Positions 1 through 7,422 of a stretch of DNA of 55,111 bases are shown here, piece by piece (position 1 is the first letter of the stretch; every line of letters starts with the position of its first letter). The DNA is from a virus. A program made the position numbers and the translations under genes. The notes beneath the pieces are model-generated. The model worked only from the letters and a program-made list of their open reading frames with translations. It searched no databases and had not been told where the DNA came from. Location of the stretch: positions 1 to 55,111 of the IMG/VR virus record IMGVR_UViG_3300043777_000051, one strand, 5' to 3'.

Positions 1-127
1 CCTGCTCCAGTGGAGTTGGTTCGGTATACATGGTTGCCTCCTATGGCAAATTTTTCCCTTCAATGACTCGGCTTTCCAGTTTCCCAAGACAGACTTCGCC
101 GCACACGGGAAAGTAATTTGCTTTCAA
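1..127. repeat. Terminal direct repeat, left copy (assembly circle overlap)
   Basis: Bases 1-127 are identical to 54985-55111. An exact 127-base end overlap is what a k=127 assembler leaves on a circular contig. It shows that the molecule is circular or circularly permuted and that the window is the whole genome. The repeat cuts through the 5' part of the gene at 54695-55015 and the 3' end of the gene at 41-310, which are adjacent on the circle. A genuine short terminal repeat is possible but less likely. Confidence 0.95.
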
Positions 128-310
128 TGGCGGATTGTCCGGATCGAGCCGAAACACACTGTACACGGGCTTATTCGGATCAAGCGGGGGAGTGGGGGAA
201 GGCTCAGGCAACATCATCCCTACGCGCAGCAGGAACCAATGATTCGCATCCTTCCGCTGCCCCTTGCAGATGCAGCAGGAGATAACGGTCTGGATGAATC
301 GGTTGCTCAT
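41..310 (-). CDS. Small Zn-knuckle protein, early leftward operon
   Basis: 89 residues, family not recognised. It has an N-terminal CCxC (residues 12-15) and a C-terminal CGEVC pair, likely one metal site. The start overlaps the stop of the upstream gene (307-504) as ATGA. The stop is followed directly by the ribosome site GGAGGCAACC of the next gene on the circle (54695-55015), so it is a middle gene of the leftward early operon. Confidence 0.75.
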   Translation of the reverse strand: MSNRFIQTVISCCICKGQRKDANHWFLLRVGMMLPEPSPTPPLDPNKPVYSVFRLDPDNPPLKANYFPVCGEVCLGKLESRVIEGKNLP

Positions 311-504
311 GGCCGCTCTCGCTTCAGAGATGCCGTTTTCTCCATCCGCGCCAACACCTTCTTGAGGAATCGGCGATTGGAGGCCGTATTATCCACAACC
401 GCATACATCATTCCAAAAGTCGTGGTGATCGCCAGATAGCCGCTAGCGTTGAGTATCAGGCTGCCATTCGTTACGTAGTGCTCAATCTCGCGCAATTTAC
501 TCAC
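307..504 (-). CDS. First gene of the leftward early operon, unknown function
   Basis: 65 residues starting at GTG (504), chosen because GGAGG lies six bases upstream; an in-frame ATG at 522 has no such site. The sequence (SKLREIEHYVTNG...) has no family I recognise. It is the first gene behind the leftward promoter at 525-553 and shares the leader GGAGGCAACC with the gene at 54695-55015. It ends in ATGA overlap with the next gene. Confidence 0.7.
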   Translation of the reverse strand: MSKLREIEHYVTNGSLILNASGYLAITTTFGMMYAVVDNTASNRRFLKKVLARMEKTASLKRERP

Positions 505-524
505 TGGTTGCCTCCGATGCACGC

Positions 525-553
525 ATCATGCCTGAAAAAGAATTCTCTGTCAA
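525..553 (-). promoter_or_regulatory. Leftward early promoter
   Basis: On the minus strand a perfect -35 TTGACA (548-553) is followed after 17 bases by CATGAT (525-530) as -10. It lies 20 bases upstream of the first leftward gene and faces the rightward promoter, so this gap is the main early control region. Confidence 0.65.
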
Positions 554-567
554 CTCTATTTTTTGAC

Positions 568-597
568 TTGACGCGGAATTCTCACTTGTGCTAATAA
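568..597 (+). promoter_or_regulatory. Rightward early promoter
   Basis: TTGACG (568-573), an 18-base spacer and TAATAA (592-597). An overlapping TTGACT at 563 is an alternative -35. The start codon of the first rightward gene is at 604, so the leader would be very short or absent. Confidence 0.55.
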
Positions 598-603
598 TTG
601 CCC

Positions 604-765
604 ATGCTCACACAGAAGCCGCAGATTACCACGGTGCGGGTGCAGATCAGGGAACTCAAGGCTGGCAAGTATGTCCGCAGCGAAACCATGACCTTCTATG
701 AGACGACTGCCCCAGCACTCAGAACCTTGATTCAGCGTGCGGTAGCTAAAAACGGCACGAAGTAA
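604..765 (+). CDS. Small protein, first rightward gene
   Basis: 53 residues starting at ATG 604, just behind the rightward promoter. There is hardly any room for a Shine-Dalgarno, so translation may be leaderless. The sequence is soluble and beta-rich in appearance (ITTVRVQIRELKAG...). No family recognised. The same-strand neighbour at 790 begins 24 bases downstream. Confidence 0.6.
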   Translation: MLTQKPQITTVRVQIRELKAGKYVRSETMTFYETTAPALRTLIQRAVAKNGTK

Positions 766-789
766 AGGGCGATGCCCTAGGAGTGGAGA

Positions 790-987
790 ATGGCGCAATC
801 ACGCGAACCACAGAAGGTCTCAGATTATATCTGGTACTACGAGGAAGGCCGTAAGTTCGACTTTGTTGTGCAGACCGCCCATTTCGAGAAAAGAGACGGC
901 CCGAATCAGACGATCCAGTTCTCGGTGCCGCTTCTGCTGCTGGAAAGATCGCTGGCCCGTTCGCCCAAGAAAGGCAAGAGTCGATGA
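790..987 (+). CDS. Small hypothetical protein
   Basis: 65 residues behind AGGAGTGGAG. Acidic/aromatic N-terminus (YIWYYEEGRKFDF) and a basic tail. It overlaps the nuclease gene at 984 by four bases (ATGA), so the two are probably translated together. No family recognised. Confidence 0.65.
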   Translation: MAQSREPQKVSDYIWYYEEGRKFDFVVQTAHFEKRDGPNQTIQFSVPLLLLERSLARSPKKGKSR

Positions 988-1409
988 CTCCCTCCTCATT
1001 GAAACGAAGTACGAAGCCTTTGAAGCGAACTCGGATTCGCACAAAGACGAGTGCCCATCAGGGGTTAGTGAAGGATGCGGATGCGCTGGTGCGAATACTT
1101 GTTATGCATCGAGATAAGGTGTGTCAGCGCTGCGGGTCTAGCAAGTCGCTGGCTGCGGCCCATCTGCTGCCAAAGGGAACTTACCCTCGCCTGAGATTCG
1201 AGTTGCTGAATGTCATCGCACTCTGTTATCGGGATCACATGGAATTTGCCCACAAAAACCCTATTGAGTTCATGGCGTGGCTGGAGCAAAAGTTCCCCGG
1301 TCGTGGAGAACTGCTGAGGATTATGGCGCGAACTTCGGCAAAGATAGATATGAAGGAATTGCTCATCGGGCTTCGGATAGAGGTTGAACAATGCCAAAAA
1401 ACGACCTAA
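984..1409 (+). CDS. HNH / NinG-like recombination endonuclease
   Basis: 141 residues. A very basic N-terminus is followed by CQRCG (about residues 48-52), then AAAHLLPKGTYPRLRF and a second metal site region with RDH (about 88). This is the pattern of phage NinG/HNH nucleases: CxxC, then H near the NVIALC segment. Such proteins cut or process recombination intermediates in lambda-type phages. The Cys pair and His are visible; the function is by family resemblance. It is coupled to the preceding gene by ATGA overlap and overlaps the next start (1391) by 19 bases. Confidence 0.65.
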   Translation: MTPSSLKRSTKPLKRTRIRTKTSAHQGLVKDADALVRILVMHRDKVCQRCGSSKSLAAAHLLPKGTYPRLRFELLNVIALCYRDHMEFAHKNPIEFMAWLEQKFPGRGELLRIMARTSAKIDMKELLIGLRIEVEQCQKTT

Positions 1410-1696
1410 CCGGAAAGAAGTTCGGCAAATTAATAGCCATTTGCTTCCAAGGCAGCAACGGCAGGCATTGTTATTGGCTTTGTCGTTGCGACTGCGGTAA
1501 AAAGGTCGCCCCACATATTGAGGATGAAGGCTTGTCGGATGCTGCCGAATTGCTGATTGCCAGCGGCATCCTCACGGCTCTTGCAGGTATTTTCTTTGCC
1601 TGCATTGCGGTCGCTGGCCTCATTGATGGCTTCGCTGCCACAAAAACCGCAGAGTACGATTCCTACCAAGACCTGATCTACGATTGGAAAGATTAA
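1391..1696 (+). CDS. Fusion of an AP2/HNH-type Zn domain fragment with a membrane segment
   Basis: 101 residues. Residues 1-38 (DLTGKKFGKL... WLCRCDCG) match the N-terminal domain commonly found in phage homing-endonuclease and AP2-type DNA-binding proteins. After that the sequence changes character. Residues about 52-82 form a hydrophobic stretch (ASGILTALAGIFFACIAVAG) and the tail is acidic. The catalytic or DNA-binding part expected after CDCG is missing. It is probably a recombination product in which the end of a nuclease gene was replaced by a small membrane protein. Confidence 0.55.
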   Translation: MPKNDLTGKKFGKLIAICFQGSNGRHCYWLCRCDCGKKVAPHIEDEGLSDAAELLIASGILTALAGIFFACIAVAGLIDGFAATKTAEYDSYQDLIYDWKD

Positions 1697-1737
1697 GTTG
1701 TGAGTTTTTACCAAAGCTATTCCAAAGGAGAAAGAAA

Positions 1738-2337
1738 ATGAAAATTGATCGACGCGGATTCAGCAAGATTGCGGCAGTCATGGGAGTAGCGAGTTTAGCG
1801 GAACTTTCTTCGGGCTGGGCGTGCAGCCTCAGCTCGGTCTACAACGCGATTCTGCAATATGTTCCCGTGGGCCTGAGCGCGGTCGCGTCTATCCTGGCGA
1901 TTCTCACAGGCGGCGGAGTCGTAATTGCTCCGGCAGTCTCACTCGCTGTCAGCCTGGTTAACGCTGGCTTCGCCGACCTAAAAGCAGCAGTGAATTCCTA
2001 CGAGTCGGCTCCAGCTGCGAACAAGGCTACACTGCTGGGCAAAGTCTCAACTGTGCTGGCTTCTGTCGAAGCGAATCTGCAAGCCTTTTGGTCAAACCTG
2101 AGCATTCCGGACCAGAAACTTGAATCCACGGTGCAGGGGCTTTTGGGCGTAGTCGTCACGACTCTGCTGGGCTTTGGGACGCAGCTTCCGGCGCCAGCGG
2201 CAACCCCAGCAATCGCAGCACGAGCTAGTCTGCGGAGAACGATCAACCTGCCGCCTCAGAAGCGCAGTGTCGCGGCGTTCAAGAAAGACTTCAACGCAAT
2301 TCTTGAGCAGAACGGACTTTCAGAACACAAGTTGTAG
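1738..2337 (+). CDS. Exported protein with a twin-arginine (Tat) signal
   Basis: 199 residues from ATG 1738, preceded by AAAGGAGAAAGAAA. The start MKIDRRGFSKIAAVMGVASL is a typical Tat signal: RR-x-F-x-K followed by a mildly hydrophobic stretch. A cleavage or lipidation region lies near SGWAC. The mature part is Ala/Val/Leu-rich with long helices (GLSAVASILAILTGGGVVIA) and a basic C-terminus. Tat export of folded cargo is rare for phage genes. Function unknown; a surface or periplasmic role during infection is an inference. The longer open frame from 1684 lacks a ribosome site. Confidence 0.7.
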   Translation: MKIDRRGFSKIAAVMGVASLAELSSGWACSLSSVYNAILQYVPVGLSAVASILAILTGGGVVIAPAVSLAVSLVNAGFADLKAAVNSYESAPAANKATLLGKVSTVLASVEANLQAFWSNLSIPDQKLESTVQGLLGVVVTTLLGFGTQLPAPAATPAIAARASLRRTINLPPQKRSVAAFKKDFNAILEQNGLSEHKL

Positions 2338-2371
2338 GGTCCGGGGCGGCTCCGGCAGCGAAGTAAGGGCC

Positions 2372-2584
2372 ATGAGGTATTTTCGCATCACGTTTGAGTG
2401 GCACACGCGGCCTCGTTATCGGGCAGGGAGAGTCAAGACTTGTCAGGTAACGTTCGCCGCGTCCAATCAGACGGATGCCTATAAGTTGGCGCAGGAAGAC
2501 GGCAAGAACCGCTTTCCTCGTCACAGATGGAAAGTGCTGTACTGCGAAGAATTGAATTTAGGGGAGGGGGTGACCAATGCCTGA
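2372..2584 (+). CDS. Small basic hypothetical protein
   Basis: 70 residues starting at ATG 2372 (MRYFRITFEWHTRPRYRAGR). Compact alpha/beta composition with many Arg and aromatic residues. The stop overlaps the next start (2577) by eight bases, so it is part of the rightward operon. Not recognised. Confidence 0.6.
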   Translation: MRYFRITFEWHTRPRYRAGRVKTCQVTFAASNQTDAYKLAQEDGKNRFPRHRWKVLYCEELNLGEGVTNA

Positions 2585-2852
2585 GGAGAACACAGCAACA
2601 GTCGATATATCGGGATTAGAGCAATCGGTCCAGAAGGCGTGCGACACGATTGACGAGTTACGCGCACAAAAAGAGGCGCTCGTGGAAGCGCTCAAGCGAA
2701 TACGGGATGGTGCGTCAGCAGAGTGCAGTTGTGAACACGATAGCCGCGACTGCTGCGAGAAGCAGCATCCTATTGACGTATTCTGCCCCTTTTGTATTGC
2801 CGATGTGGCGTTGAAGCTGTCTGATCCCAGAGGAGAGAGCGATGCAAGATAG
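2577..2852 (+). CDS. Coiled-coil plus Cys-rich small protein
   Basis: 91 residues. Residues 10-45 form a heptad-like helix (SVQKACDTIDELRAQKEALVEALKRI is part of it). Residues 50-75 carry CSC, CC and CPFC clusters suggesting a metal site. It overlaps the next gene by 11 bases. Function unknown. Confidence 0.6.
   Translation: MPEENTATVDISGLEQSVQKACDTIDELRAQKEALVEALKRIRDGASAECSCEHDSRDCCEKQHPIDVFCPFCIADVALKLSDPRGESDAR
2819..2837 (+). repeat. 19-bp direct repeat carrying a ribosome site, copy 1
   Basis: GTCTGATCCCAGAGGAGAG occurs here and at 3094-3112. Each copy spans the end of one small gene and supplies AGGAGAG to the next, which suggests that a gene block was duplicated and then diverged. 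Confidence 0.8.
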
Positions 2853-3099
2853 AGCGAAATTGAAAGCGCTTACCGGAAAAACTATTAAGGCGGCGCACGT
2901 CTATCTCGGGGGCGCATACATGGAAAATGATGACCGCTCTCTCGAATTGACGTTCGAGGACGGCTCACAGTTCATCTTCGAGATTATGTCGAAGCGTGAA
3001 GTGCTGGAAGGCACGGCAGTGCTTTACGACCCTGCTCCCAATCACGCCGAGACGGAAAAGCAGGAAGAGGTGCGGCGGCACGTTCTAAGGACGGTCTGA
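2842..3099 (+). CDS. Small hypothetical protein
   Basis: 85 residues behind AGAGGAGAGAGCG. It contains a two-strand motif (ELTFEDGSQFIFEIMS) and an acidic, charged tail. Not recognised. The duplicated 19-base block flanks it on both sides. Confidence 0.65.
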   Translation: MQDRAKLKALTGKTIKAAHVYLGGAYMENDDRSLELTFEDGSQFIFEIMSKREVLEGTAVLYDPAPNHAETEKQEEVRRHVLRTV

Positions 3100-3112
3100 T
3101 CCCAGAGGAGAG
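3094..3112 (+). repeat. 19-bp direct repeat carrying a ribosome site, copy 2
   Basis: Identical to 2819-2837. It lies at the 3' end of the gene at 2842-3099 and upstream of the TTG-initiated gene at 3121. Confidence 0.8.
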
Positions 3113-3120
3113 TAGGAGAC

Positions 3121-3327
3121 TTGAAAATTAGCGCTCAAGAGAAGATCGCCGAATTGGAGGGCCGTATTGTTGCGCTCGAAGATCAAATGCGTAACCTCCA
3201 GAGTTCGACCGTCTGCACGAAGCTGGCCTCAGAGAGCGTCTTCGGCGCTGATTGGAAGGCGATGTGGGCCTCATTCGACCGCGTGATGAAAAAAGCCTTC
3301 GGGGAGAACAGGAGCGTGCAGCGATGA
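3121..3327 (+). CDS. Short coiled-coil protein
   Basis: 68 residues; TTG start at 3121 with AGGAG nine bases upstream and no better in-frame start. Residues 5-30 (QEKIAELEGRIVALEDQMRN) form a clear coiled coil. The stop overlaps the next start as ATGA. Function unknown. Confidence 0.6.
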   Translation: MKISAQEKIAELEGRIVALEDQMRNLQSSTVCTKLASESVFGADWKAMWASFDRVMKKAFGENRSVQR

Positions 3328-3461
3328 GCGGACACAGGAAGCCGAATTGCAAGTGCGGTTGCGATCATTGCGGCTGGCGGAGCAAGCGTGCGACTCAGCA
3401 TCTACATTGGCCCTGCCCCCGCTGCGGCGGTCCAGTGCGGAAGATTGAGGCAGCGCGATGA
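3324..3461 (+). CDS. Mini zinc-ribbon protein
   Basis: 45 residues with CKCGCDHCG (residues 9-17) and CPRCGG (about 33-38): two Cys knuckles spaced as in zinc ribbons. The gene is locked into the operon by ATGA overlaps on both sides (3324/3327 and 3458/3461), which supports real translation despite its size. Confidence 0.65.
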   Translation: MSGHRKPNCKCGCDHCGWRSKRATQHLHWPCPRCGGPVRKIEAAR

Positions 3462-3820
3462 CTTCCCCCGGCTCCGCCTCGCGCCAGAACTCAGCGACCC
3501 TGAGCGACAGACTCCGTGCCAAGTACACAGGATGGCTTGCTACGCTGCCTAAGTGCATCGGCTTCAAAGGTGGATGCGACGGTGATTTAGAGGCTACGGA
3601 GCACGAGGATAATTGCCCAATGAAAGGGCTTAAGCCTCTCACTTCGTGCGATGTTTGGAAGGCGGCGTACTGCATGGGCGCACGGGATACTCGCCAGAAA
3701 ATCGTAGAGGATTTACAGACAGAGTGCCAGCGAATAGGCGGCGATCTCCCAGAAAATCCCGCCGATAGTCTAGCTGAGTTTCGCAGGAAGCTGCTGTCTG
3801 AATACGAGGAGAAACTCTAA
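3458..3820 (+). CDS. Hypothetical protein
   Basis: 120 residues. Cys residues in the middle (CIGFKGGCDG, DNCPMKG, SCDVWKAAYC) and a helical acidic C-terminus (LAEFRRKLLSEYEEKL). It starts in ATGA overlap with the mini zinc ribbon and ends one base into the next start. Not recognised. Confidence 0.65.
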   Translation: MTSPGSASRQNSATLSDRLRAKYTGWLATLPKCIGFKGGCDGDLEATEHEDNCPMKGLKPLTSCDVWKAAYCMGARDTRQKIVEDLQTECQRIGGDLPENPADSLAEFRRKLLSEYEEKL

Positions 3821-4134
3821 TGGCTGAGCCGAAAGGAAGAAGGTATCTCATGGCAAGCCAAGCACAGATTAACTGTCATCACCTGATCTGTACCTGTCGC
3901 CGAGATAGGTGCTCTGTCGGCCAAGGAGAGAGAATCGTTCACGCCGAACACCCATGCCCCTACACAACTATCATCTTGGGTAAGCCTACTACCTGCGACT
4001 GCTGCCCCATCTGTACGGCATTGTGCTTGCCGCGTAAGGTATATCTTAGAAATCCGGAGATCGCGTGCTTCGACAGCATACAGGCATTAGTATCTCCGGA
4101 CTTTATCAAAGGAGTGAAGAGTGATGGCCATTAG
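3820..4134 (+). CDS. Cys/His-rich protein
   Basis: 104 residues. Dense Cys/His pattern (CHHLICTCRRDRC, CDCCPICTALC), probably binding two or more metal ions. An internal Met at residue 11 could be the true start. The 3' end overlaps the next gene by 11 bases. Confidence 0.6.
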   Translation: MAEPKGRRYLMASQAQINCHHLICTCRRDRCSVGQGERIVHAEHPCPYTTIILGKPTTCDCCPICTALCLPRKVYLRNPEIACFDSIQALVSPDFIKGVKSDGH

Positions 4135-4534
4135 GAACATGCCGTGGACAGGGCACAAAGGCGCTACACGCGCGACGTTCGACAAACGAAACGACTTTAT
4201 GAAAACACCAACAAGGAGGAAGAGTATGTGGTTAGCACCAGCAGTGATGTTCATCGAAAGTGCGGCGGACAGTCTGACGAAGGCTGATCCAAACATGCTC
4301 ACAGCGGAACTGAAAGAGATGGCTTCGTTTGGAAATGCGCGGATACAGAGGACTCTCGATGCTCTCTGGCCGTTAGTAGGCGACGGCGAGTCTAACGCCT
4401 TTAGCGGGTTGGACCACGATACGGCGGTGATATTCGCCAAGGGCTACTTGCTCGGTTTGCAGACAGCCCGAACGGTGCTCATGGGCAGCACGCAACTCGC
4501 CATCAATAACATCAAGCCTGATTCGCTCTTGTGA
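4124..4534 (+). CDS. Hypothetical protein
   Basis: 136 residues from ATG 4124 with AAAGGAG upstream. A second in-frame ATG at 4226 has an even better site (AAGGAGGAAGAG) and would give a 102-residue protein starting MWLAPAVMF. Helical and soluble in the second part. Two start sites in one frame could give two products. Family not recognised. Confidence 0.6.
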   Translation: MAIRNMPWTGHKGATRATFDKRNDFMKTPTRRKSMWLAPAVMFIESAADSLTKADPNMLTAELKEMASFGNARIQRTLDALWPLVGDGESNAFSGLDHDTAVIFAKGYLLGLQTARTVLMGSTQLAINNIKPDSLL

Positions 4535-4580
4535 GGCCGTGCGTGCAGACTACGACCGAGTTCGGAGAAAGCGTGTGCCA

Positions 4581-6227
4581 ATGAATGAGTGTACAGGTCC
4601 ATGTTGCAAACCGCCATACCCGGAAGTGCCCGTTCATCCTGTTCAGACTCGCCGCGTTGTTCATCATTCTGCGAAGTGCCCACAGGTTGTAACGTGCAAG
4701 GCTTATGAGGTTTACTGCCACGTCTATGCTCCGCAGGAGGCGCTGGTCACGGGCAACTGTCGCGGCGGATTTGGAGTAGGAGAACTGATCGCCTTTCTTT
4801 ATGCACGCTCGTTTCCAAAAGAACAATGGCGACAACGAGTGGATGAGGCGATGCACGGAATGACTTGGCAAGAGGTCGTGGAACTGTGTAGATGGGCGGA
4901 AACTCCACGATTGAGCCGGGTGTGGGCACAAGATGCGCGAAACGTAATGGCTCAGTTCGCGGCATGGGGTGACAGTTGGAGGGATGATGTCCCTGCGGCA
5001 GCAGCGTATGTAACAACGGATCAGTACAAAACATCCAAGCGATTAATTGCGGAGTACGACGCCGCGCTCTCCGTGGCAGGGACGGAACCGCCAGCGCCCA
5101 CGGTAGAAGATTTGCAAGCTGTGATTGAGCGTGATCGAACGAATGTCTGCGATGCAATTAACGGGTTGAAGAAGGTAATCCGTGAGCGGGAATGGCTAGG
5201 CGAAGGACGCGGCCCCTACGAGTGGGACGACGACCGCTGGCACGATGAGTTCAACGCGACCGCCGCCGAGATTCGGGAGGCACTGAAGCCACTGGAGAAA
5301 ATCGCAGCAAATTTAAGCAACTCGCCCACAACGCACGAAGCGGTTCAAAAGGCGAGGGAGATTCCAACCGACAAGACCGACGACTTTGAAGCGAGGCAGG
5401 ATGCAGGCAGGCAGGGGTCGGAGAGATGCCCAGTCTGTCACGGTAGCGAGAAAGTTCCACTATATACTTGGCCTACCAACGGTTGCCGAGGTACTTTTCA
5501 CTGGATCGACGCCGCAGCCCCGGTCAGCGAGAAGAACGTCTCAGGGCCAAGCGCCTTCGTCAGCGACGTAAACATTCCGGACGGGCCAAGCTGCTCGGCG
5601 TGCGGAGTGGCGATGGTGAAAGTTGGAGTATGCGACGGCTCGATATGCCATCAAACTTACGGGATCGGCACGCACCCTCTCGGGATAGTGTGCGGTGATT
5701 GGCACCCCGTAGAATTCCGCTGCCCCTCTTGCGGTGCGACCACAGGGCTGACGGACGCAAAGGGGACGGAACCTCTAGCACCCGCTAATCCGCTAGTCTG
5801 CGACGACTGCGGGCATGAAGGCTGTGATTGTGGACCATTCGATGCCATAAACCGGGAACTGGCCAACCTCCGCAACTGGGCAAATCGGAAGGAAGTCGAG
5901 TTGAAGGCCGCGCAGGAACGGATTCGAGAGTTAGAGGCCAGACAGAAGGGGCCAAGCGCGGAGACTAGCGCCGCCTACGCTGCTCATGTTCGAGACGCTT
6001 ACCGTGACGGCTGCGAATGTGCCATGTGCGTCTTGGTGAGGGAGTTGGAGGCCAGACAGTCCAGCGCCGCCCCGGATTTATTCGAGATGGCTTCTGGAGA
6101 AGGTCTGTGTTCGACTCATACTGGTGGGCCGCATCGCATCGAACGCGCTTGTAGGAATTGGAAGCCAGTTATGGCCGCGCCCGTTCCCAGCCCTATCCCA
6201 GCCAAAGAGGAAGGAAAGAAGGAGTGA
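4581..6227 (+). CDS. Modular Cys-rich protein assembled around repeated LEARQ linkers
   Basis: 548 residues from ATG 4581 (GGAGAAAG upstream); a GTG at 4539 would add 14. It looks mosaic. An N-terminal part of about 180 residues has several Cys (CTGPCCKPPYP). Next comes a helical part with an IRERE..LGEGRGPYEWDDD segment, then at least four Zn-finger-like clusters (CPVCHGS; CSACG; CPSCG; CDDCGHEGCDCG). A final coil contains RIRELEARQ and VRELEARQ, and FEARQ occurs earlier; the corresponding DNA blocks are near-identical, as if modules had been joined by recombination. Function unknown; a nucleic-acid- or protein-binding scaffold is plausible. The methyltransferase reading frame begins one base after its stop. 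Confidence 0.6.
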   Translation: MNECTGPCCKPPYPEVPVHPVQTRRVVHHSAKCPQVVTCKAYEVYCHVYAPQEALVTGNCRGGFGVGELIAFLYARSFPKEQWRQRVDEAMHGMTWQEVVELCRWAETPRLSRVWAQDARNVMAQFAAWGDSWRDDVPAAAAYVTTDQYKTSKRLIAEYDAALSVAGTEPPAPTVEDLQAVIERDRTNVCDAINGLKKVIREREWLGEGRGPYEWDDDRWHDEFNATAAEIREALKPLEKIAANLSNSPTTHEAVQKAREIPTDKTDDFEARQDAGRQGSERCPVCHGSEKVPLYTWPTNGCRGTFHWIDAAAPVSEKNVSGPSAFVSDVNIPDGPSCSACGVAMVKVGVCDGSICHQTYGIGTHPLGIVCGDWHPVEFRCPSCGATTGLTDAKGTEPLAPANPLVCDDCGHEGCDCGPFDAINRELANLRNWANRKEVELKAAQERIRELEARQKGPSAETSAAYAAHVRDAYRDGCECAMCVLVRELEARQSSAAPDLFEMASGEGLCSTHTGGPHRIERACRNWKPVMAAPVPSPIPAKEEGKKE

Positions 6228-6228
6228 G

Positions 6229-7422
6229 ATGCGCGTCGGCTCTCTGTTTGCGGGGATTGGTGGCTTTGATGAAGGCTTACGCCGGGCTGGGATGGAATCC
6301 GTTTGGCAGGTTGAAAAGGAATCATTTTGTCTCAAGATATTAACAGCACGATTCCCCAGCGCACGGAAGGTACACGATATTCTTACCTGCCGTGGGTTGA
6401 TCTCATCTGTGCCGGAGTCCCATGCCAAGACGTTTCCGTTGCAGGGCAACGGGCAGGACTCGCCGGGGCGCGTACAGGACTCTTTTACGAGTTTGCGCGA
6501 CTCCTGCAAGAGCTTCGACCCACTTGGTTCCTGTTTGAGAATGTTCCCGGACTTCTCAGTTCTAACGACGGAAGAGACTTTGCAGAAGTCCAGCGCGTTC
6601 TCATGGTCGAATGCGGGTATGGGATTTGCTGGCGTATCCTTGACAGCCAATTTTTCGGAGTCGCCCAACGTCGCAGACGTCTGTTCATTGTCGGACGTTT
6701 TGGAAAGCCCTGTCCCCCAGAGGTTCTTTTTGAGCGCGAGAGCCGCGAAGGGGATACTCCGCAGAGCGCAGAAGCGTGGGCGGATATTGCCAACGCGCTT
6801 ACAGAAGGCGTTGGAAGAGTTGGCAGCAAAGGATGCGACGACGGAGCCAATATCGTTGTCGGGCCGCTCGGAGGATCGTCCAGGAGCGGCGGATTCCAGC
6901 CTAACGCAGAGCAAGCCGCAGACGGGCATCTCGTCGCAATCGCTTTTGACTCCAAGTCTGGAGGAGACTTCCGACCCGCTATCAGTGACAAGGCACATTG
7001 CACCCGACAACCGCGAACAGCCGTTGCTGTCGCCGCTCCAATCACTGCCAGCTACGCAAAGCAGGCTGATTCCAGCGACACCAACGGAGGACCGCCAAAC
7101 CTCGTATTGGGACGACTCCCAGATAACGGACACTCTGGACTGCTCCATGCTGGCAAAGGGCCGGATGATGCCAGAGAAACGGCGTTTTCCCTGCGTTCTG
7201 ACCCCGGAGGAATCGGCCAAGGTCGCAACACAACCTACGCCATCACCGAGAACATGCGGAACCGATCCCAAGGCCCAGCCAACTATGTCTGTGAGGCGTC
7301 TGACCCCAACGGAGTGCGAGACTTTGCAAGGCTTCCCAAAGGGCTGGACAGTGCCCGATACCGTGCTCTTGGAAACGCCGTCACCGTATCGGTCATCGAA
7401 TGGATCGGAAGAAGAATTGTAG
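6229..7422 (+). CDS. C5-cytosine methyltransferase, frame A (motifs I and IX)
   Basis: 397 residues from ATG 6229, one base after the previous stop. Residues 5-13 (SLFAGIGGF) are motif I, the SAM-binding site of Dcm-type enzymes. After about 6375 the frame leaves the methyltransferase sequence, and the catalytic motif IV lies in frame B. Frame A stays open and from memory resembles a phage family found beside Dcm genes (CSLSDVLE...FFLSARAAKGILRRAQKRG). It regains recognisable methyltransferase sequence at YWDDSQITDTLD (from 7105) and motif IX, RRLTPTECETLQGFPKGW (7294-7347). Either a frameshifted gene or a dual-coding region. Confidence 0.6.
   Translation: MRVGSLFAGIGGFDEGLRRAGMESVWQVEKESFCLKILTARFPSARKVHDILTCRGLISSVPESHAKTFPLQGNGQDSPGRVQDSFTSLRDSCKSFDPLGSCLRMFPDFSVLTTEETLQKSSAFSWSNAGMGFAGVSLTANFSESPNVADVCSLSDVLESPVPQRFFLSARAAKGILRRAQKRGRILPTRLQKALEELAAKDATTEPISLSGRSEDRPGAADSSLTQSKPQTGISSQSLLTPSLEETSDPLSVTRHIAPDNREQPLLSPLQSLPATQSRLIPATPTEDRQTSYWDDSQITDTLDCSMLAKGRMMPEKRRFPCVLTPEESAKVATQPTPSPRTCGTDPKAQPTMSVRRLTPTECETLQGFPKGWTVPDTVLLETPSPYRSSNGSEEEL

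Noticed and set aside
6361-6410. Programmed -1 frameshift site with slippery heptamer in the methyltransferase
   Set aside because: No X-XXY-YYZ heptamer in the right frame was found, and motif order would need two further shifts.
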